A DNA stretch of 64,000 nt from Sphingopyxis solisilvae (GCF_015475875.1 NZ_JADKYM010000012.1:1-64000); one strand, 5' to 3'. Shown: positions 33,140 to 42,878, counted from the first letter of the stretch. Numbers and translations: made by a program. Notes: a model not told the origin generated them from the letters alone.

Positions 33140-35200
33140 TCACCAGATGCGGACGCGATCCTTGGGCGCCAGATACAGCTTCTGGCCTTCCTTGATGTGA
33201 TAGGCTTTATACCAAGGGTCAAGGTTGCGCGAGACCCAAGTCCGCTGGATCGAGGGCGAATGCGGATCGGTCGTGATGCGCTGCGATAGATTCTGCTCGC
33301 GATAGTTCCGCCGCCACACCTGTGCCCAGCCGAGGAAGAAGCGCTGGTCGCCGGTCAGCCCGTCGATCACCGGGGCTTCCTTGCCGCCCAGCGACGCCTT
33401 GTACGCGTCATAGGCGACGGTCAGGCCGGCCAGATCGCCGATATTTTCGCCCAGCGTGAACTTGCCGTCGAGATGTTCGCCCGGCAACACCTCATAGGCG
33501 TTATATTGGGCGATCAGCGCTTCGCCTGCGGCCTCGAACGCCGCGACGTCTTCGGGAGTCCACCAGTCGGCGAGCTTGCCGGTCTCGTCATATTTCGCGC
33601 CCTGGTCGTCGAAATGATGGCTCACTTCATGACCGATCACCGCGCCGATGCCGCCATAGTTGATCGCCGGGTCGGCGTGCGGATCAAAGAAGGGCGGTTG
33701 CAGGATCGCGGCCGGAAAGACGATCTCGTTCATGCTGAAATTGGCATAGGCATTGACCGTCATCGGGGTCATCCCCCATTCCCAGCGGCGGATCGGCCCG
33801 CCTAGGCGGCTGACATTGTCGTCGTGCGCGAACTGGTTCGAACGCAGCGCGTTGCCGAACAGGTCGTCGGCTTTGATCTCGAGCTTGCTATAGTCCTTCC
33901 AGCGGTCGGGATAACCGATCTTGGTGGTGAAATTCGCGAGCTTCTGCTTGGCCTTCACCTTGGTCTGCGGCTGCATCCACGCCAGCCCGTCGATCCGGCG
34001 GCCCATCGCGGCGAGCACATTCTTGACCAGCTTGTCCATTTCCGCCTTGGTTTCGGGCGGGAAATATTTCGCGACATAATCCTGGCCGACCGCTTCGCCG
34101 AGGTTGCCGGTGGTGAAGTCGACGGCGCGTTTCCAGCGCTCCTGCATCTGCGGCGTTCCCGACAGCGCGGTGCCATAGAAGGAAAAGGCTTCCTGCGCGA
34201 ACCGGTCGGGCAGCACGCCCGAAAAACCGTCGAGGCTGCGGATCATCAGCATGTCGCGCAGCACCGCGATCGGCGCATCGGCGAGCAGTTTGGCCTGACC
34301 GGTGAACGCGCTCGGCTGCGACACGAGCAGCACATCCTCGTTCACGCCGATGCCGCGGATAAACGTGGCCCAGTCAAAACCGGGCGCCGCGGCGGCCAGC
34401 TCGGCAATTGTCATCTTGTTATAGACTTTGACCGCATCGCTGCTGTCGTTCTTGTCCCAGTGGACCGTCGCAATCTGTTTTTCGAAATCAAAGATTGCCT
34501 TGGCCCGCGCCGCGGCGTTGGCCTCGCCGGCCAGCGTCAGCACATTTTCCAGATGCTTCAGATACGCCGCCTGCAACTTGGTGTTGCGCTCGCTGTCCTT
34601 CAGATAGAAATCGCGGTCGGGCATCCCGATGCCGCCCTGGAACATCGTGTAGATATAGGTTTCGGGATTTTTGTCGTCCTGCCCGACATAGCCGCCAAAG
34701 AAATGCTGGACGCCGTTGCGGTCAGCCTCTGCCAGCAGCGCGGCGAGGCCCACCTTGTCGGTGGCGCGAATCTTGTTCAGCCACGGCTCGATCGGTGCCA
34801 GTCCCTTGGCCTCGACCGCTGCACTGTCCAGATAGGCGGCATAGTTGCGCCCGATCATGCTGTTCGGATCGGCCTTCGCCGCTTCCAGTATCTCGCGTGT
34901 CCGCTGCTGCGACAGGTCGCCCAGCACCGTGAACATGCCGTAATTCGACTTGTCGGCGGGGATCGGCGTGTTCTTGGCCCAGGTGCCGTTGGCATAGGCA
35001 TAGAAATCGTCGCCCGGCGCGACGCTCTTGTCCATGCCCGCGGTATCGAAACCGAAGGTGCCGAGTTCGGGCTTTTCGGCCGCATGCGCGGCGGGGGCGG
35101 TCGCGGCCTTTTCCCGCGCGGTTGCCGGTATCGCCACCAGCATCAGTGCGCCCAGCGCAGCGGTCGCCATCAGGCGCGAAGAAGTGAGTGTGCGGTTCAT
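33140..35200 (-). CDS. M13 family metallopeptidase (neprilysin/PepO-like)
   Basis: Exported zinc endopeptidase of the M13 family, cleaving oligopeptides. The 686-residue protein has a signal peptide (MATAALGALMLVAIPATARE), the mature start GFDTAGMDKSVAPGDDFYAY typical of the family, the substrate-binding NAYANFSMNEIVFPAAIL, the zinc motif VIGHEVSHHFDDQG near residue 522, the ENIGDLAGL zinc Glu, and the C-terminal NLDPWYKAYHIKEGQKLYLA ending in RVRIW. Nothing key is missing. It lies downstream of the smpB-DUF2062 pair and upstream of cckA on the same strand. Confidence 0.95.
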   Translation of the reverse strand: MNRTLTSSRLMATAALGALMLVAIPATAREKAATAPAAHAAEKPELGTFGFDTAGMDKSVAPGDDFYAYANGTWAKNTPIPADKSNYGMFTVLGDLSQQRTREILEAAKADPNSMIGRNYAAYLDSAAVEAKGLAPIEPWLNKIRATDKVGLAALLAEADRNGVQHFFGGYVGQDDKNPETYIYTMFQGGIGMPDRDFYLKDSERNTKLQAAYLKHLENVLTLAGEANAAARAKAIFDFEKQIATVHWDKNDSSDAVKVYNKMTIAELAAAAPGFDWATFIRGIGVNEDVLLVSQPSAFTGQAKLLADAPIAVLRDMLMIRSLDGFSGVLPDRFAQEAFSFYGTALSGTPQMQERWKRAVDFTTGNLGEAVGQDYVAKYFPPETKAEMDKLVKNVLAAMGRRIDGLAWMQPQTKVKAKQKLANFTTKIGYPDRWKDYSKLEIKADDLFGNALRSNQFAHDDNVSRLGGPIRRWEWGMTPMTVNAYANFSMNEIVFPAAILQPPFFDPHADPAINYGGIGAVIGHEVSHHFDDQGAKYDETGKLADWWTPEDVAAFEAAGEALIAQYNAYEVLPGEHLDGKFTLGENIGDLAGLTVAYDAYKASLGGKEAPVIDGLTGDQRFFLGWAQVWRRNYREQNLSQRITTDPHSPSIQRTWVSRNLDPWYKAYHIKEGQKLYLAPKDRVRIW

Positions 35201-35295
35201 GATAGTCCCCAGTTCGTCCAGATTGCGCCGTTCCGCCCGCGGGTCGTGCGAAGAGGACCGGTGATCGGCCAGCTATACGCCTGCAAAAATCGGGT

Positions 35296-35913
35296 TCAAC
35301 CAGCCGCCGTGTCGCTGGTCGATGCCTCATGTCGTTGGTCGCGAACACGCCGCAATTTGCGCCGCCAGCGCAGGCGAATCCAGTTGTCCCAGATGACCGA
35401 GGCGAGGACATAACCGACCAGCGCGCTCACCACCGAAATCACGAACAGGCCGGCAAGGCCGCCGAGCAGCGCGGTTCCGGCATTGGCGGTAAACCAGTGC
35501 CACCATTCGACGATCGAAGCGCCCTCGTCGTACAGAATATAAAGATTGGAGATATTGGTGTGCAAGCCGAACAAGGTGCTGCCAAGCCATACCGACGCAG
35601 CGATGATGAGCGGCGTGGTCACGGGATTGGACAAGAAAGTCATCGCCGCGCCAATCGGGATATTGGCGCGGAACGGCAGCGCCAGCAACGCCACGCCCAG
35701 AATCTGCACCCCGGGGATCAGAAAGAAAATGCCGATGAACAGCCCCAGCGCGGTGCCGCGGCGGACCGAGGTGCGGGTAAAACGCCACAAATGGCTATGT
35801 GCCACCCGGTGCGCGAACGGTTTGATGAAGCGGCTTTCCAGCAGCTCCTCGCGCGTCGGCGAGTTGCGGCGGATCCAGTTCATCACCGTCGCCTTGTCGC
35901 GCGAGCCGCTCAT
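35296..35913 (-). CDS. DUF2062 membrane protein
   Basis: The 205-residue protein shows the DUF2062 pattern: an amphipathic N-terminus ([20 protein letters not shown]), the membrane segment [20 protein letters not shown] and [20 protein letters not shown] with the conserved NP, then further membrane segments to [14 protein letters not shown]. The family is related to small membrane proteins of unknown function. ATG 35913 overlaps the smpB TGA by four bases, so it is coupled to smpB. The positive C-terminal tail is predicted to be cytoplasmic. Confidence 0.9.
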   Translation of the reverse strand: MSGSRDKATVMNWIRRNSPTREELLESRFIKPFAHRVAHSHLWRFTRTSVRRGTALGLFIGIFFLIPGVQILGVALLALPFRANIPIGAAMTFLSNPVTTPLIIAASVWLGSTLFGLHTNISNLYILYDEGASIVEWWHWFTANAGTALLGGLAGLFVISVVSALVGYVLASVIWDNWIRLRWRRKLRRVRDQRHEASTSDTAAG

Positions 35914-36395
35914 CCGCGCTCTTTCATCAGGCGCTGCTTGTCGCGCTTCCAGTCGCGTTCCTTGATCGACTCGCGCTTGTCGTGCGCCTTCTTGCCCTTG
36001 GCCAGCGCCAGTTCGACCTTGGCCCGGCCGCGGCTGTTGAAATAGACGCTCAGCGGTACCAGCGTCATCCCCTGTCGCGCGACCCCGGCGTGGACCTTGT
36101 TGATCTCGCGCCCGTTCAGCAGCAGCTTGCGCGGGCGCTTGGGTTCGTGATTGTGGCGGTTGCCGTGGCTGAATTCGGGGATGTTGCTGTTGATCAGCCA
36201 CACCTCGTTGCCCTTCACCTCGGCATAGCTTTCCGCAATCGTGCCTTCACCGAACCGCAGCGATTTGACCTCGGTGCCCTGCAGCGCGATCCCCGCCTCG
36301 AACACCTGTTCGATGGCAAAGTCGAACCGCGCGCGCCGGTTTTCGGCGACGACCTTTTTCTTGTCGAACTCGGCGGCGGACTGCGGACGGGCCAT
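35910..36395 (-). CDS. smpB: SsrA-binding protein SmpB
   Basis: Partner of tmRNA in trans-translation, which rescues stalled ribosomes. The 161-residue protein has the family segments [67 protein letters not shown] and a basic C-terminal tail ([20 protein letters not shown]) that becomes helical in the mRNA channel. The ssrA gene itself is not seen in the window. It lies eight bases after dapA and overlaps the DUF2062 start. Confidence 0.97.
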   Translation of the reverse strand: MARPQSAAEFDKKKVVAENRRARFDFAIEQVFEAGIALQGTEVKSLRFGEGTIAESYAEVKGNEVWLINSNIPEFSHGNRHNHEPKRPRKLLLNGREINKVHAGVARQGMTLVPLSVYFNSRGRAKVELALAKGKKAHDKRESIKERDWKRDKQRLMKERG

Positions 36396-36403
36396 GACGA
36401 AAC

Positions 36404-37279
36404 CTAAATCACTCCTGCCGCGGACAATGCGGCGTCGACGGCGGCACGCGCATCTGCGTCCGCCGGAATGATAGGTAGGCGCACTTCGGGCGAAAACCAG
36501 TCATGCACGCGCGACAGCGCATATTTCACCGGCCCCGGCGACGTGTCGGCGAACATCGCCTTGTGCAGATCGAACAGGCGGTCGTGCAGCGCCAGCGCGC
36601 GCGTCCAGTCGCCCGCCGCGCAGGCCGCGGCAAAATCCGCGCACTGTCGCGGGGCGACATTGGCGGTGACCGAAATGCAGCCGGTGCCGCCCATGACGGC
36701 GTGCGCGAGCCACAAATCGTCGTTGCCGCTCAGCTGGCAGAAATCCCTACCCGCTCCGGCGCGGTGCGTCGTGACGCGCGCCAGATCGCCGCTGGCGTCC
36801 TTGATCGCGACCACCGAAGGTATTTTGGCCAGCTCGCACAGCGTTTCGGCGCTGATGTCGGCGACGGTGCGGCCGGGGACATTATAGACGACGATGGGCA
36901 GGTCGCTGGCGTCGGCCAGCGCCTTGAAATGGGCGATCATGCCCGCCTGGCTGGGCCGGTTGTAATAGGGCGCGACGATCAGCGCCGCCGCCGCGCCGGC
37001 CGCCTGCGCGTGGCGCATGTGACGCACCGCGGTCGCGGTGTCGTTCGATCCGCATCCGGCGATCACCGGCACGCGGCCCGCAGCCGCCTCCAGACAGGTG
37101 TCGATCACCTGATAATGTTCGTCGAAACCCAGGGTCGGGCTTTCCCCCGTCGTGCCGCACGGCACCAGCGCGCTCGACCCTTCGCGCACCTGCCAGTCGA
37201 CCAGCCGCGCAAAGCCGTCGGCGTCGAAAGCCCCGTCGCGAAACGGTGTCACCAAGGCGGGAATCGATCCCGAAAACAT
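36404..37279 (-). CDS. dapA: 4-hydroxy-tetrahydrodipicolinate synthase
   Basis: Condenses pyruvate with aspartate semialdehyde, the first committed step to diaminopimelate and lysine. The 291-residue TIM barrel has [13 protein letters not shown], Tyr132 in VVYNVPGRT and the Schiff-base Lys160 in [10 protein letters not shown]. It is the first gene of a dapA-smpB-DUF2062 operon, an order common in this group. The divergent lytic transglycosylase gene starts 100 bases away, so cell-wall precursor synthesis and turnover genes share a promoter region. Confidence 0.96.
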   Translation of the reverse strand: MFSGSIPALVTPFRDGAFDADGFARLVDWQVREGSSALVPCGTTGESPTLGFDEHYQVIDTCLEAAAGRVPVIAGCGSNDTATAVRHMRHAQAAGAAAALIVAPYYNRPSQAGMIAHFKALADASDLPIVVYNVPGRTVADISAETLCELAKIPSVVAIKDASGDLARVTTHRAGAGRDFCQLSGNDDLWLAHAVMGGTGCISVTANVAPRQCADFAAACAAGDWTRALALHDRLFDLHKAMFADTSPGPVKYALSRVHDWFSPEVRLPIIPADADARAAVDAALSAAGVI

Positions 37280-37379
37280 GCCCGATCCTTTACAATAACC
37301 GCTCGCCGTCGGTAGAGTCCTGGCGGCGCGCCGCGTAATGAACGTCTATTCAGCGCCCCGCAAGGAGTTTGCCACTAAT

Positions 37380-39407
37380 ATGTCCGGCATGATGACGCTG
37401 ACCCGAATTTCCCGTCTGGCGCTCGCGGCAGCGCTGCTTTTCCCCGCTGCAGCGCAGGCCCGCGAGCTGACTCCCGAACAAATGGCCTGGTACCGCGCCC
37501 AGATGGGGTTGGCATCGGCGTCTGGTCCGCCCCCATCGACCAGTCCGGTCGGCGACGCGGTGATGGAATGGCGGCGGCTGACCGCGAACAGCGGCGCCTC
37601 CTTCGATCAATTGTCGCGTTTCCTCGTCGCCAATCCGGGCTGGCCCGACGCCGACAAGATGCGCGTCCGCGCCGAAAAGGCGATCGCGCTCGACAGCTAT
37701 GATCCGCCGCGCACCCTCGCCTATTTTCAGGCCTATCCGCCGCAGACCGCGAGCGGCCATTTGCGCCACGCGCTCGCGCTCAACGCAGCGGGCAGACGCG
37801 ACGAAGCCCATGCCGCGGTGCGCCGCGCCTGGACCGGCGGAACGCTGGACGAGGCGGAAACGAGCCGCGTACTCAGCCTGTTCCCGGGCGCGATTTCGCT
37901 CGCCGACCATGACGCGCGGATGGACCGGCTGCTGTGGTCGAACGCCACCGCCGCTGCCGGCCGCCAGCTCGCCTTTACCTCCCCCGAACGGCGGAGCATT
38001 TTTGCGGCGCGCCTTGCCATGCGCAGTTCGGCGGTCGACGCCGCGATGCAGGCTGCCGCGGTCGAGGGCGCCAATCCGTCGATCGTCCGCACCGACCCCG
38101 GCTATATTACCGACAAGGCCACCTGGCTGCGCAAGGCCGGACGCGTCGGCGAAGCGCGCGCACTGCTCGCCGCGCCGCGTTCGCTTGCCGCCGCGCCAAC
38201 CGATGCCAAGGAATGGCTCGCGACGTTGCTGACCAACGCGCGGCAAGCCGATAGCGGCGGCGACAAGACCACCGCCTATCATATCGCGCGGCAGCTCGAC
38301 GACGCCTTTCCGCCCGGTACGGTGATCCGCGAAACCCCGCTGAACGTCCGCGACGATTATACCTCGCTGGCGTGGCTGGCGGCACAGATCGCGCACAAGG
38401 ATCTGCGCCGCCCCGCCGAAGCGGCGCGACTGTATCGCGCCTATGGCGAAGCGGCGCGATCGGCACAGACGCGCACCAAGGGCTTCTATTGGGCCGGGCG
38501 GGCGGCACTGGCCGCCGGCGACGCCGGCAGCGCCAACGCCCATTTTGCCGACGCGGCGCAGCATTATGACCAGTTTTACGGGCAATTGTCGCTGGAACGG
38601 CTCGGCCGTCCGCAGCCCAAGCCAACCCCCAATCCGACGATCCAGGTCAGCAACGACGAAAAGCGCGCCTTCAACGACGACCGGCTGGTCCGCGCCGCGC
38701 GCGCGCTGGGCGAAATCGGCGCGTGGCGCGAACAGACCTTGTTCCTGCGCGCACTGTCGCAAAAGGCCACTTCGCCCGCCGACCATGTGCTCGCCGGCCA
38801 GCTGGCGTCGCAGATCGGCCGCCCCGACCTGGGCGTCATGATCGGCCGCAGCGCGCAGGCGAACAGCCTCGACGCGGTCGAAGTCGCCGGGTTCCCGACG
38901 GTGCGCGTCCCCGCGGGGCATGAGGACAATTGGACCTTCATCCACGCGATCACGCGGCAGGAAAGCCAGTTCGACCGCGAGGCCGTCAGCCACGCCGGCG
39001 CGCGCGGCATGATGCAGCTGATGCCCGCCACCGCGAACGAGGTCGCCGGAAAACTCGGCCTGTCGTACAACCGCGACCTGCTGACCACCGACACCAATTA
39101 CAACATGACGCTGGGGTCGACCTATTTCCAGCAGATGCTGCGCTATTATGGCGGCAGCTATCCGCTCGCGGTCGCGGCCTATAACGCCGGTCCGGGCAAT
39201 GTGAACCGATGGCTGCGCACCAACGGCGACCCGCGCACCGGGTCGATCGACATCCTCGACTGGATCGAAGCCATCCCGATTTTCGAGACCAAGAATTACG
39301 TGCAGCGCGTGCTCGAAAACGCGGTCGTGTACGACACGCTGCGCGAAGGCCGGACGTTGCCGCAGGCGCCGCTCAGCTTCTATCTCGGCAAGCGCACGCC
39401 GGGATAA
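37380..39407 (+). CDS. slt: Soluble lytic murein transglycosylase
   Basis: Periplasmic enzyme that cleaves peptidoglycan with formation of 1,6-anhydromuramic acid. The 675-residue product has a signal peptide (RISRLALAAALLFPAAAQAR), a long superhelical alpha domain (about residues 60-500), and a C-terminal GEWL/SLT domain: FIHAITRQESQFDREAVSHA with the catalytic Glu, GARGMMQLMPATANEVAGKL and VAAYNAGPGNVNRWLRTNGD. ATG 37380 is chosen because AAGGAG lies 12 bases upstream; ATG 37338, 37389 and 37392 are alternatives. It is divergent from dapA. Confidence 0.92.
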   Translation: MSGMMTLTRISRLALAAALLFPAAAQARELTPEQMAWYRAQMGLASASGPPPSTSPVGDAVMEWRRLTANSGASFDQLSRFLVANPGWPDADKMRVRAEKAIALDSYDPPRTLAYFQAYPPQTASGHLRHALALNAAGRRDEAHAAVRRAWTGGTLDEAETSRVLSLFPGAISLADHDARMDRLLWSNATAAAGRQLAFTSPERRSIFAARLAMRSSAVDAAMQAAAVEGANPSIVRTDPGYITDKATWLRKAGRVGEARALLAAPRSLAAAPTDAKEWLATLLTNARQADSGGDKTTAYHIARQLDDAFPPGTVIRETPLNVRDDYTSLAWLAAQIAHKDLRRPAEAARLYRAYGEAARSAQTRTKGFYWAGRAALAAGDAGSANAHFADAAQHYDQFYGQLSLERLGRPQPKPTPNPTIQVSNDEKRAFNDDRLVRAARALGEIGAWREQTLFLRALSQKATSPADHVLAGQLASQIGRPDLGVMIGRSAQANSLDAVEVAGFPTVRVPAGHEDNWTFIHAITRQESQFDREAVSHAGARGMMQLMPATANEVAGKLGLSYNRDLLTTDTNYNMTLGSTYFQQMLRYYGGSYPLAVAAYNAGPGNVNRWLRTNGDPRTGSIDILDWIEAIPIFETKNYVQRVLENAVVYDTLREGRTLPQAPLSFYLGKRTPG

Positions 39408-39413
39408 GGCCGC

Positions 39414-39929
39414 GTGGCGGGGGAGAGGTCGAACATCATCAGTCCGGCGGGCTTCGCCGCGCTGCGCGCCGAATATGACGCGCTGCTGGGCAACGAACGG
39501 CCAAAGCTCGTCGAGGTGATCAGCTGGGCGGCGGGCAATGGCGACCGCAGCGAGAATGGCGACTATATCTATGGCCGCAAGCGGCTGCGCGAAATCGACC
39601 AGCGGCTGGGATTCCTTGCGCGGCGGATGAAGGCGGCGCGCGTCGTCGATCCCGCCGCGCAGCCCGACAAGGATCGCATCTGGTTCGGGGCGACCGTCGA
39701 ACTCGCCGACGACGATGACAATCGCCGCAGCGTCACGCTGGTCGGCGACGACGAAGCCGAAGCGGGCGACGGCCGGATCGGCTGGAACAGCCCGCTCGCC
39801 CGCGCGCTGCGCGGCGCCGCAGTCGGCGATTTGCGCGTGGTTCAGCTGCCGTCGGGGCCAAAGGAGTGGGAGGTGATAGCGGTCAGCTATCCCACCGAAG
39901 AACCTTCTCCCCTTGCGGGAGAAGGATAG
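39414..39929 (+). CDS. greB: Transcription elongation factor GreB
   Basis: Rescues backtracked RNA polymerase by stimulating transcript cleavage. The 171-residue protein has the coiled-coil N-domain (PAGFAALRAEYDALLGNERP, WAAGNGDRSENGDYIYGRKR with the acidic tip, LREIDQRLGFLARRMKAARV) and the C-terminal domain (DRIWFGATVELADDDDN, GRIGWNSPLARALRGAAVGD). The GTG start lies seven bases after slt. The last residues, PSPLAGEG and the stop, are read from the palindromic repeat that begins at 39903, so the natural C-terminus has been extended by it. Confidence 0.92.
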   Translation: MAGERSNIISPAGFAALRAEYDALLGNERPKLVEVISWAAGNGDRSENGDYIYGRKRLREIDQRLGFLARRMKAARVVDPAAQPDKDRIWFGATVELADDDDNRRSVTLVGDDEAEAGDGRIGWNSPLARALRGAAVGDLRVVQLPSGPKEWEVIAVSYPTEEPSPLAGEG

Positions 39930-40036
39930 GGAGCCTTGGCGCGAAGCGCCTAGGCGAACTTGGATGAGGGGGCTGCGAGCCAAAGGCTCGCGCGGTCCGT
40001 TGGACCGCATACCCCGCACCGCCGCAAGGAGAGAGG
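39903..40036. repeat. Palindromic repeat overlapping the greB end
   Basis: CCTTCTCCCCTTGCGGGAGA (hairpin 39903-39925), GGCGCGAAGCGCC (about 39938-39950), GAGCCAAAGGCTC and GCGGTCCGTTGGACCGC are successive small dyads; CCGCAAGGAGAGAGGG closes the element. It supplies the stop codon of greB and reaches almost to the end of the caspase-like gene. Confidence 0.75.
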
Positions 40037-40044
40037 GTTTGTTG

Positions 40045-41775
40045 TCACTCCCCGATCCCCGCAATCCACTCGCGCTGATCCTTGCGCAGCTCCGGCAGGT
40101 CGCGCGCCAGTTTCGCCCAATGCGCCGCCTCGTTCGCATCGACGGCAACCCCGATGCCCTTGGCATAGGCATCGGCCAGGATCGCGCGCGAACCGGCAAA
40201 TCCGGCACGCGCCGCGGTGCCGCAATCGTCGATGGCGCGGGCCAGCGTCTTGTCGGCGAAATGCGCCTCGCACAGCCAGTGATTGCCTTCGGGGTTGCCC
40301 GCTTCGGCGATGGCGCGCAGCCGCGCCAGGTTCGCGGCGCGCGTATCGGCAAAATAGGTCAAGGCAAAGATGGCCGCCGGATGCCCTTTCGCCGCAGCTT
40401 CGCGATACAGCGCCTGCGACCGGGCAAAGTCCGGCGCGCCGAAGGTTCCGGCCGCAAGCCGATAGGCGAGATGTGTCTTGGCCTTGGAAAAGCCCGCGTC
40501 GGACGCCGCGACATAGAGGTCATAGGCGCGCCGGACATCGGCGGGTGACGGATCGTTGTCGAGCAGATGATAGGCCAGTTCCTGCTGCCCCGCCGGAAAA
40601 CCCTGCGCCGCCGAAGCCTCCAGATAGGCGCGGGCGCGGTCCATGTCCTTTTTCAACCCGACCCCGAACGAAAACATATAGCCGACCAACTGCTGCGCGA
40701 GCGGATGACCGCCGTCGGCGAGCCCCACCAGCGTCGCCGCCGGATGGCGCGACAGCACATCGGCGATCAGCACCGGCTCGTCCTCGATCGCCAGCCGGTC
40801 GAGCGAGATGTCGGCGAGCGGGTCGGCGGCCGGGCGCGCGGCGCCACGCGTCGGCGCGGGCGTCGTCGCGGGTTCCGCCGCGGAGGCTAGCGCAGGGACC
40901 GCGGCCGGAATGTCGGGCGGCGCCACCAGATAATAATCGTCGAACCAGCTGCCATAGTGGAAGGGTTGCTGCGGCCCCAATTCCATGCCGTGCGTCCGCT
41001 TGTAAACCTCGCGCGATACGACCTTGAAATAGTCCGATATCTCGAGGCCGGGGATCGCCAGCTCCTTGACCACGGCGGCGGCAAACGGGCTGACTGGCGA
41101 CCCCACCGGCGCGAAGTCGAGCGCGGGCCGCCCCTTTGCGGTCGAATAGAACACCGCCCCCTGCCCGATGTCGAGCAGCCCCAGCGGCGCCGATGCCGCG
41201 TCGCCCGCAGCGACATTGACATCCTCGATCCGTACCACCGGCTCGGCGGTGCGGCAGGCATCGACGAACAGCAGCGTAAAGGCACCCGCCGGCACCACCC
41301 GCTTCACCGCGGCCTCGATCGATAAATAGCGTTTCTCGACATCGGCTCGCCGCGTCGCCGGCGGCGCCTCCATCGGCACCAGCCAGTTGCGCCCGCCATA
41401 TTCAAAGCCATGCCCGGCGTAATAGATGATCACCGATTTCGCCCCCGCCGCCTCCGCGGCAAAGCGCGTCAGCGCCGCGTCGAGCGTCGGCATGTCGGCG
41501 TTGCGGACGATCCGCGGCGAAATTCCGGCCTTGGCAAAGGCGACGCAGACATAGTCGATGTCGTTGACCGCATTCTTCAGCGACGGCCATTCCCAGTCAT
41601 TATAGGCGCTGTTCCCGATCAGCAGCGCCACGCGCTCGCCCTCAAGCGGGGCGGTGCCGCAACTTGCCGCCGGTTGCGCAGCGGCGAGCGGCGTCAGCTG
41701 CACTAGCCCCAGAAAGGCAGCGCCAAGCGCGCCGATCCGCCATGATTTTCTCAACTGCCAGCCCCCTCGACGCAT
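40045..41775 (-). CDS. Exported caspase-like (peptidase C14) protein with Sel1-type repeats
   Basis: The 576-residue protein has a signal peptide (GALGAAFLGLVQLTPLAAAQ), then a caspase/metacaspase p20-like domain (about residues 45-270): ERVALLIGNSAYNDW, catalytic His122 in IIYYAGHGFEYGG and Cys174 in LLFVDACR, both present. A Pro/Ala linker precedes a C-terminal Sel1/TPR-like region (about 350-576) with repeats such as GHPLAQQLVGYMFSFGVGLK, MDRARAYLEASAAQGFPAGQ and RSQALYREAAAKGHPAAIFA. The start at 41775 is supported by GGAG six bases upstream. The target is unknown; cleavage after Arg or Lys would be expected of prokaryotic relatives. It is a single gene. Confidence 0.85.
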   Translation of the reverse strand: MRRGGWQLRKSWRIGALGAAFLGLVQLTPLAAAQPAASCGTAPLEGERVALLIGNSAYNDWEWPSLKNAVNDIDYVCVAFAKAGISPRIVRNADMPTLDAALTRFAAEAAGAKSVIIYYAGHGFEYGGRNWLVPMEAPPATRRADVEKRYLSIEAAVKRVVPAGAFTLLFVDACRTAEPVVRIEDVNVAAGDAASAPLGLLDIGQGAVFYSTAKGRPALDFAPVGSPVSPFAAAVVKELAIPGLEISDYFKVVSREVYKRTHGMELGPQQPFHYGSWFDDYYLVAPPDIPAAVPALASAAEPATTPAPTRGAARPAADPLADISLDRLAIEDEPVLIADVLSRHPAATLVGLADGGHPLAQQLVGYMFSFGVGLKKDMDRARAYLEASAAQGFPAGQQELAYHLLDNDPSPADVRRAYDLYVAASDAGFSKAKTHLAYRLAAGTFGAPDFARSQALYREAAAKGHPAAIFALTYFADTRAANLARLRAIAEAGNPEGNHWLCEAHFADKTLARAIDDCGTAARAGFAGSRAILADAYAKGIGVAVDANEAAHWAKLARDLPELRKDQREWIAGIGE

Positions 41776-41981
41776 TTTCAGCTCCATGCAAATAATGGCG
41801 GAAGTCTGCGCAACTTCACTCGGAAATCACATATCGGCGACTTCCGACGGCCCCGAAACAGACGGTAGGTCAGCAAGAAAATGTAGGAAAGCGGAAATTG
41901 GCCTGTGCGCCCGATCACTGGCGGCGGCTGGACGATTTGCTAGCAGCTGATAATCTGCCGATGACCGGGGGAGATGATTTT

Positions 41982-42635
41982 ATGCGCAGTCTGGGGTTCA
42001 TCGCCGCGATTTCGCTGGGCGGGATGGTGCATGCGGCCGACCGGCCGGTAATGCCGCCCATCACCGATGCGATGTTGAACGACTGGCTCGAACTCGGCGA
42101 AGAGATCGAGACGCGCGCCGACGGCGACCTCAACGGCGATGGCGATACCGACACCGTTTATGTCGTCGCGAGTCCCGACGCGCGAACGCTTCGCGTCATG
42201 CTCAGCTATCGCAGCGAAGTCGATATCGGGCACGAGCCTGCGGGCGAACTCAAGCTCGGACCCGATCCGCTCGGCGCCGCGGGGCTAACGATCGACAAGG
42301 GCGTGCTGACGATGCGCGACCTGACCGGCGGCACCACGGCCTTGTCCGCGACCTATCGATATCGCGCGGTCCGCACGGCGGAGCGTCCCCGGATGCGGCT
42401 GATCGGCCTCGATGCAACAGTGTACAGCCGGACCTATGCCCATGACGGCAATGAAATGAGCTGGAATGTCGCGACGGGTGATACGATCACCACGCAGCTC
42501 AAGGTCGCGACCACGGGCAACCACGGCTATGACAAGCTCCATACGCGCAAATTCCGGCAACCGGTGCGGACCATCTATATGGAGGACACCCCCGGCGCCG
42601 AAGAGGAACTCGTCCGCCTAACCCAAGCGAAATGA
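41982..42635 (+). CDS. Exported protein with EF-hand/dockerin-like calcium loop
   Basis: The 217-residue protein has a signal peptide (RSLGFIAAISLGGMVHAAD). Soon after it comes DGDLNGDGDTDTVYV, a DxDxDG-type calcium-binding loop like those in dockerins and VCBS/FG-GAP proteins. The rest is beta-rich (RTLRVMLSYRSEVDIGHEPA, TTALSATYRYRAVRTAERPR, MRLIGLDATVYSRTYAHDGN) and resembles proteins annotated only as hypothetical. GGGGGAGA seven bases upstream supports ATG 41982. It is divergent from the caspase-like gene; an inverted repeat CGGAAGTC/GACTTCCG (about 41810-41846) lies between them. Confidence 0.7.
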   Translation: MRSLGFIAAISLGGMVHAADRPVMPPITDAMLNDWLELGEEIETRADGDLNGDGDTDTVYVVASPDARTLRVMLSYRSEVDIGHEPAGELKLGPDPLGAAGLTIDKGVLTMRDLTGGTTALSATYRYRAVRTAERPRMRLIGLDATVYSRTYAHDGNEMSWNVATGDTITTQLKVATTGNHGYDKLHTRKFRQPVRTIYMEDTPGAEEELVRLTQAK

Positions 42636-42641
42636 GCGCGA

Positions 42642-42797
42642 TCAGGGCTGGAGCAGCGCCGGGATGATCCAGATCGCCGACATCACGATCACCACCGCGA
42701 TCAGCGAAAAGGCAAGCACATAGCGGACGTTATGTCCTTTGACCCCGCCGCTCGCTTCGGTTTCGTCCACTTCGACATGGTCGTCGACGATTTTCAT
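42642..42797 (-). CDS. Small single-pass membrane protein
   Basis: A 51-residue protein: an acidic N-terminus (KIVDDHVEVDETEASGGVKG) followed by one membrane segment (VLAFSLIAVVIVMSAIWIIP) and a short tail. The start at 42797 follows GGGAAACAC. Short proteins of this type with a C-terminal anchor are common in sphingomonads, but I know of no function. It is transcribed convergently to the exported protein gene, six bases away. Confidence 0.6.
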   Translation of the reverse strand: MKIVDDHVEVDETEASGGVKGHNVRYVLAFSLIAVVIVMSAIWIIPALLQP

Positions 42798-42878
42798 GCT
42801 GTGTTTCCCTTCCAACTGGTCCGCTTCAAACGCGGCCCCGCGCGACGCGGTTCCCGCGCCATGTTTCGGGGAGAGAAT

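Noticed and set aside
37350..40352. 1000-codon minus-strand frame opposite slt and greB
   Set aside because: A shadow of slt, greB and the 3' end of the caspase-like gene. It has no ribosome-binding site and no recognisable domains.
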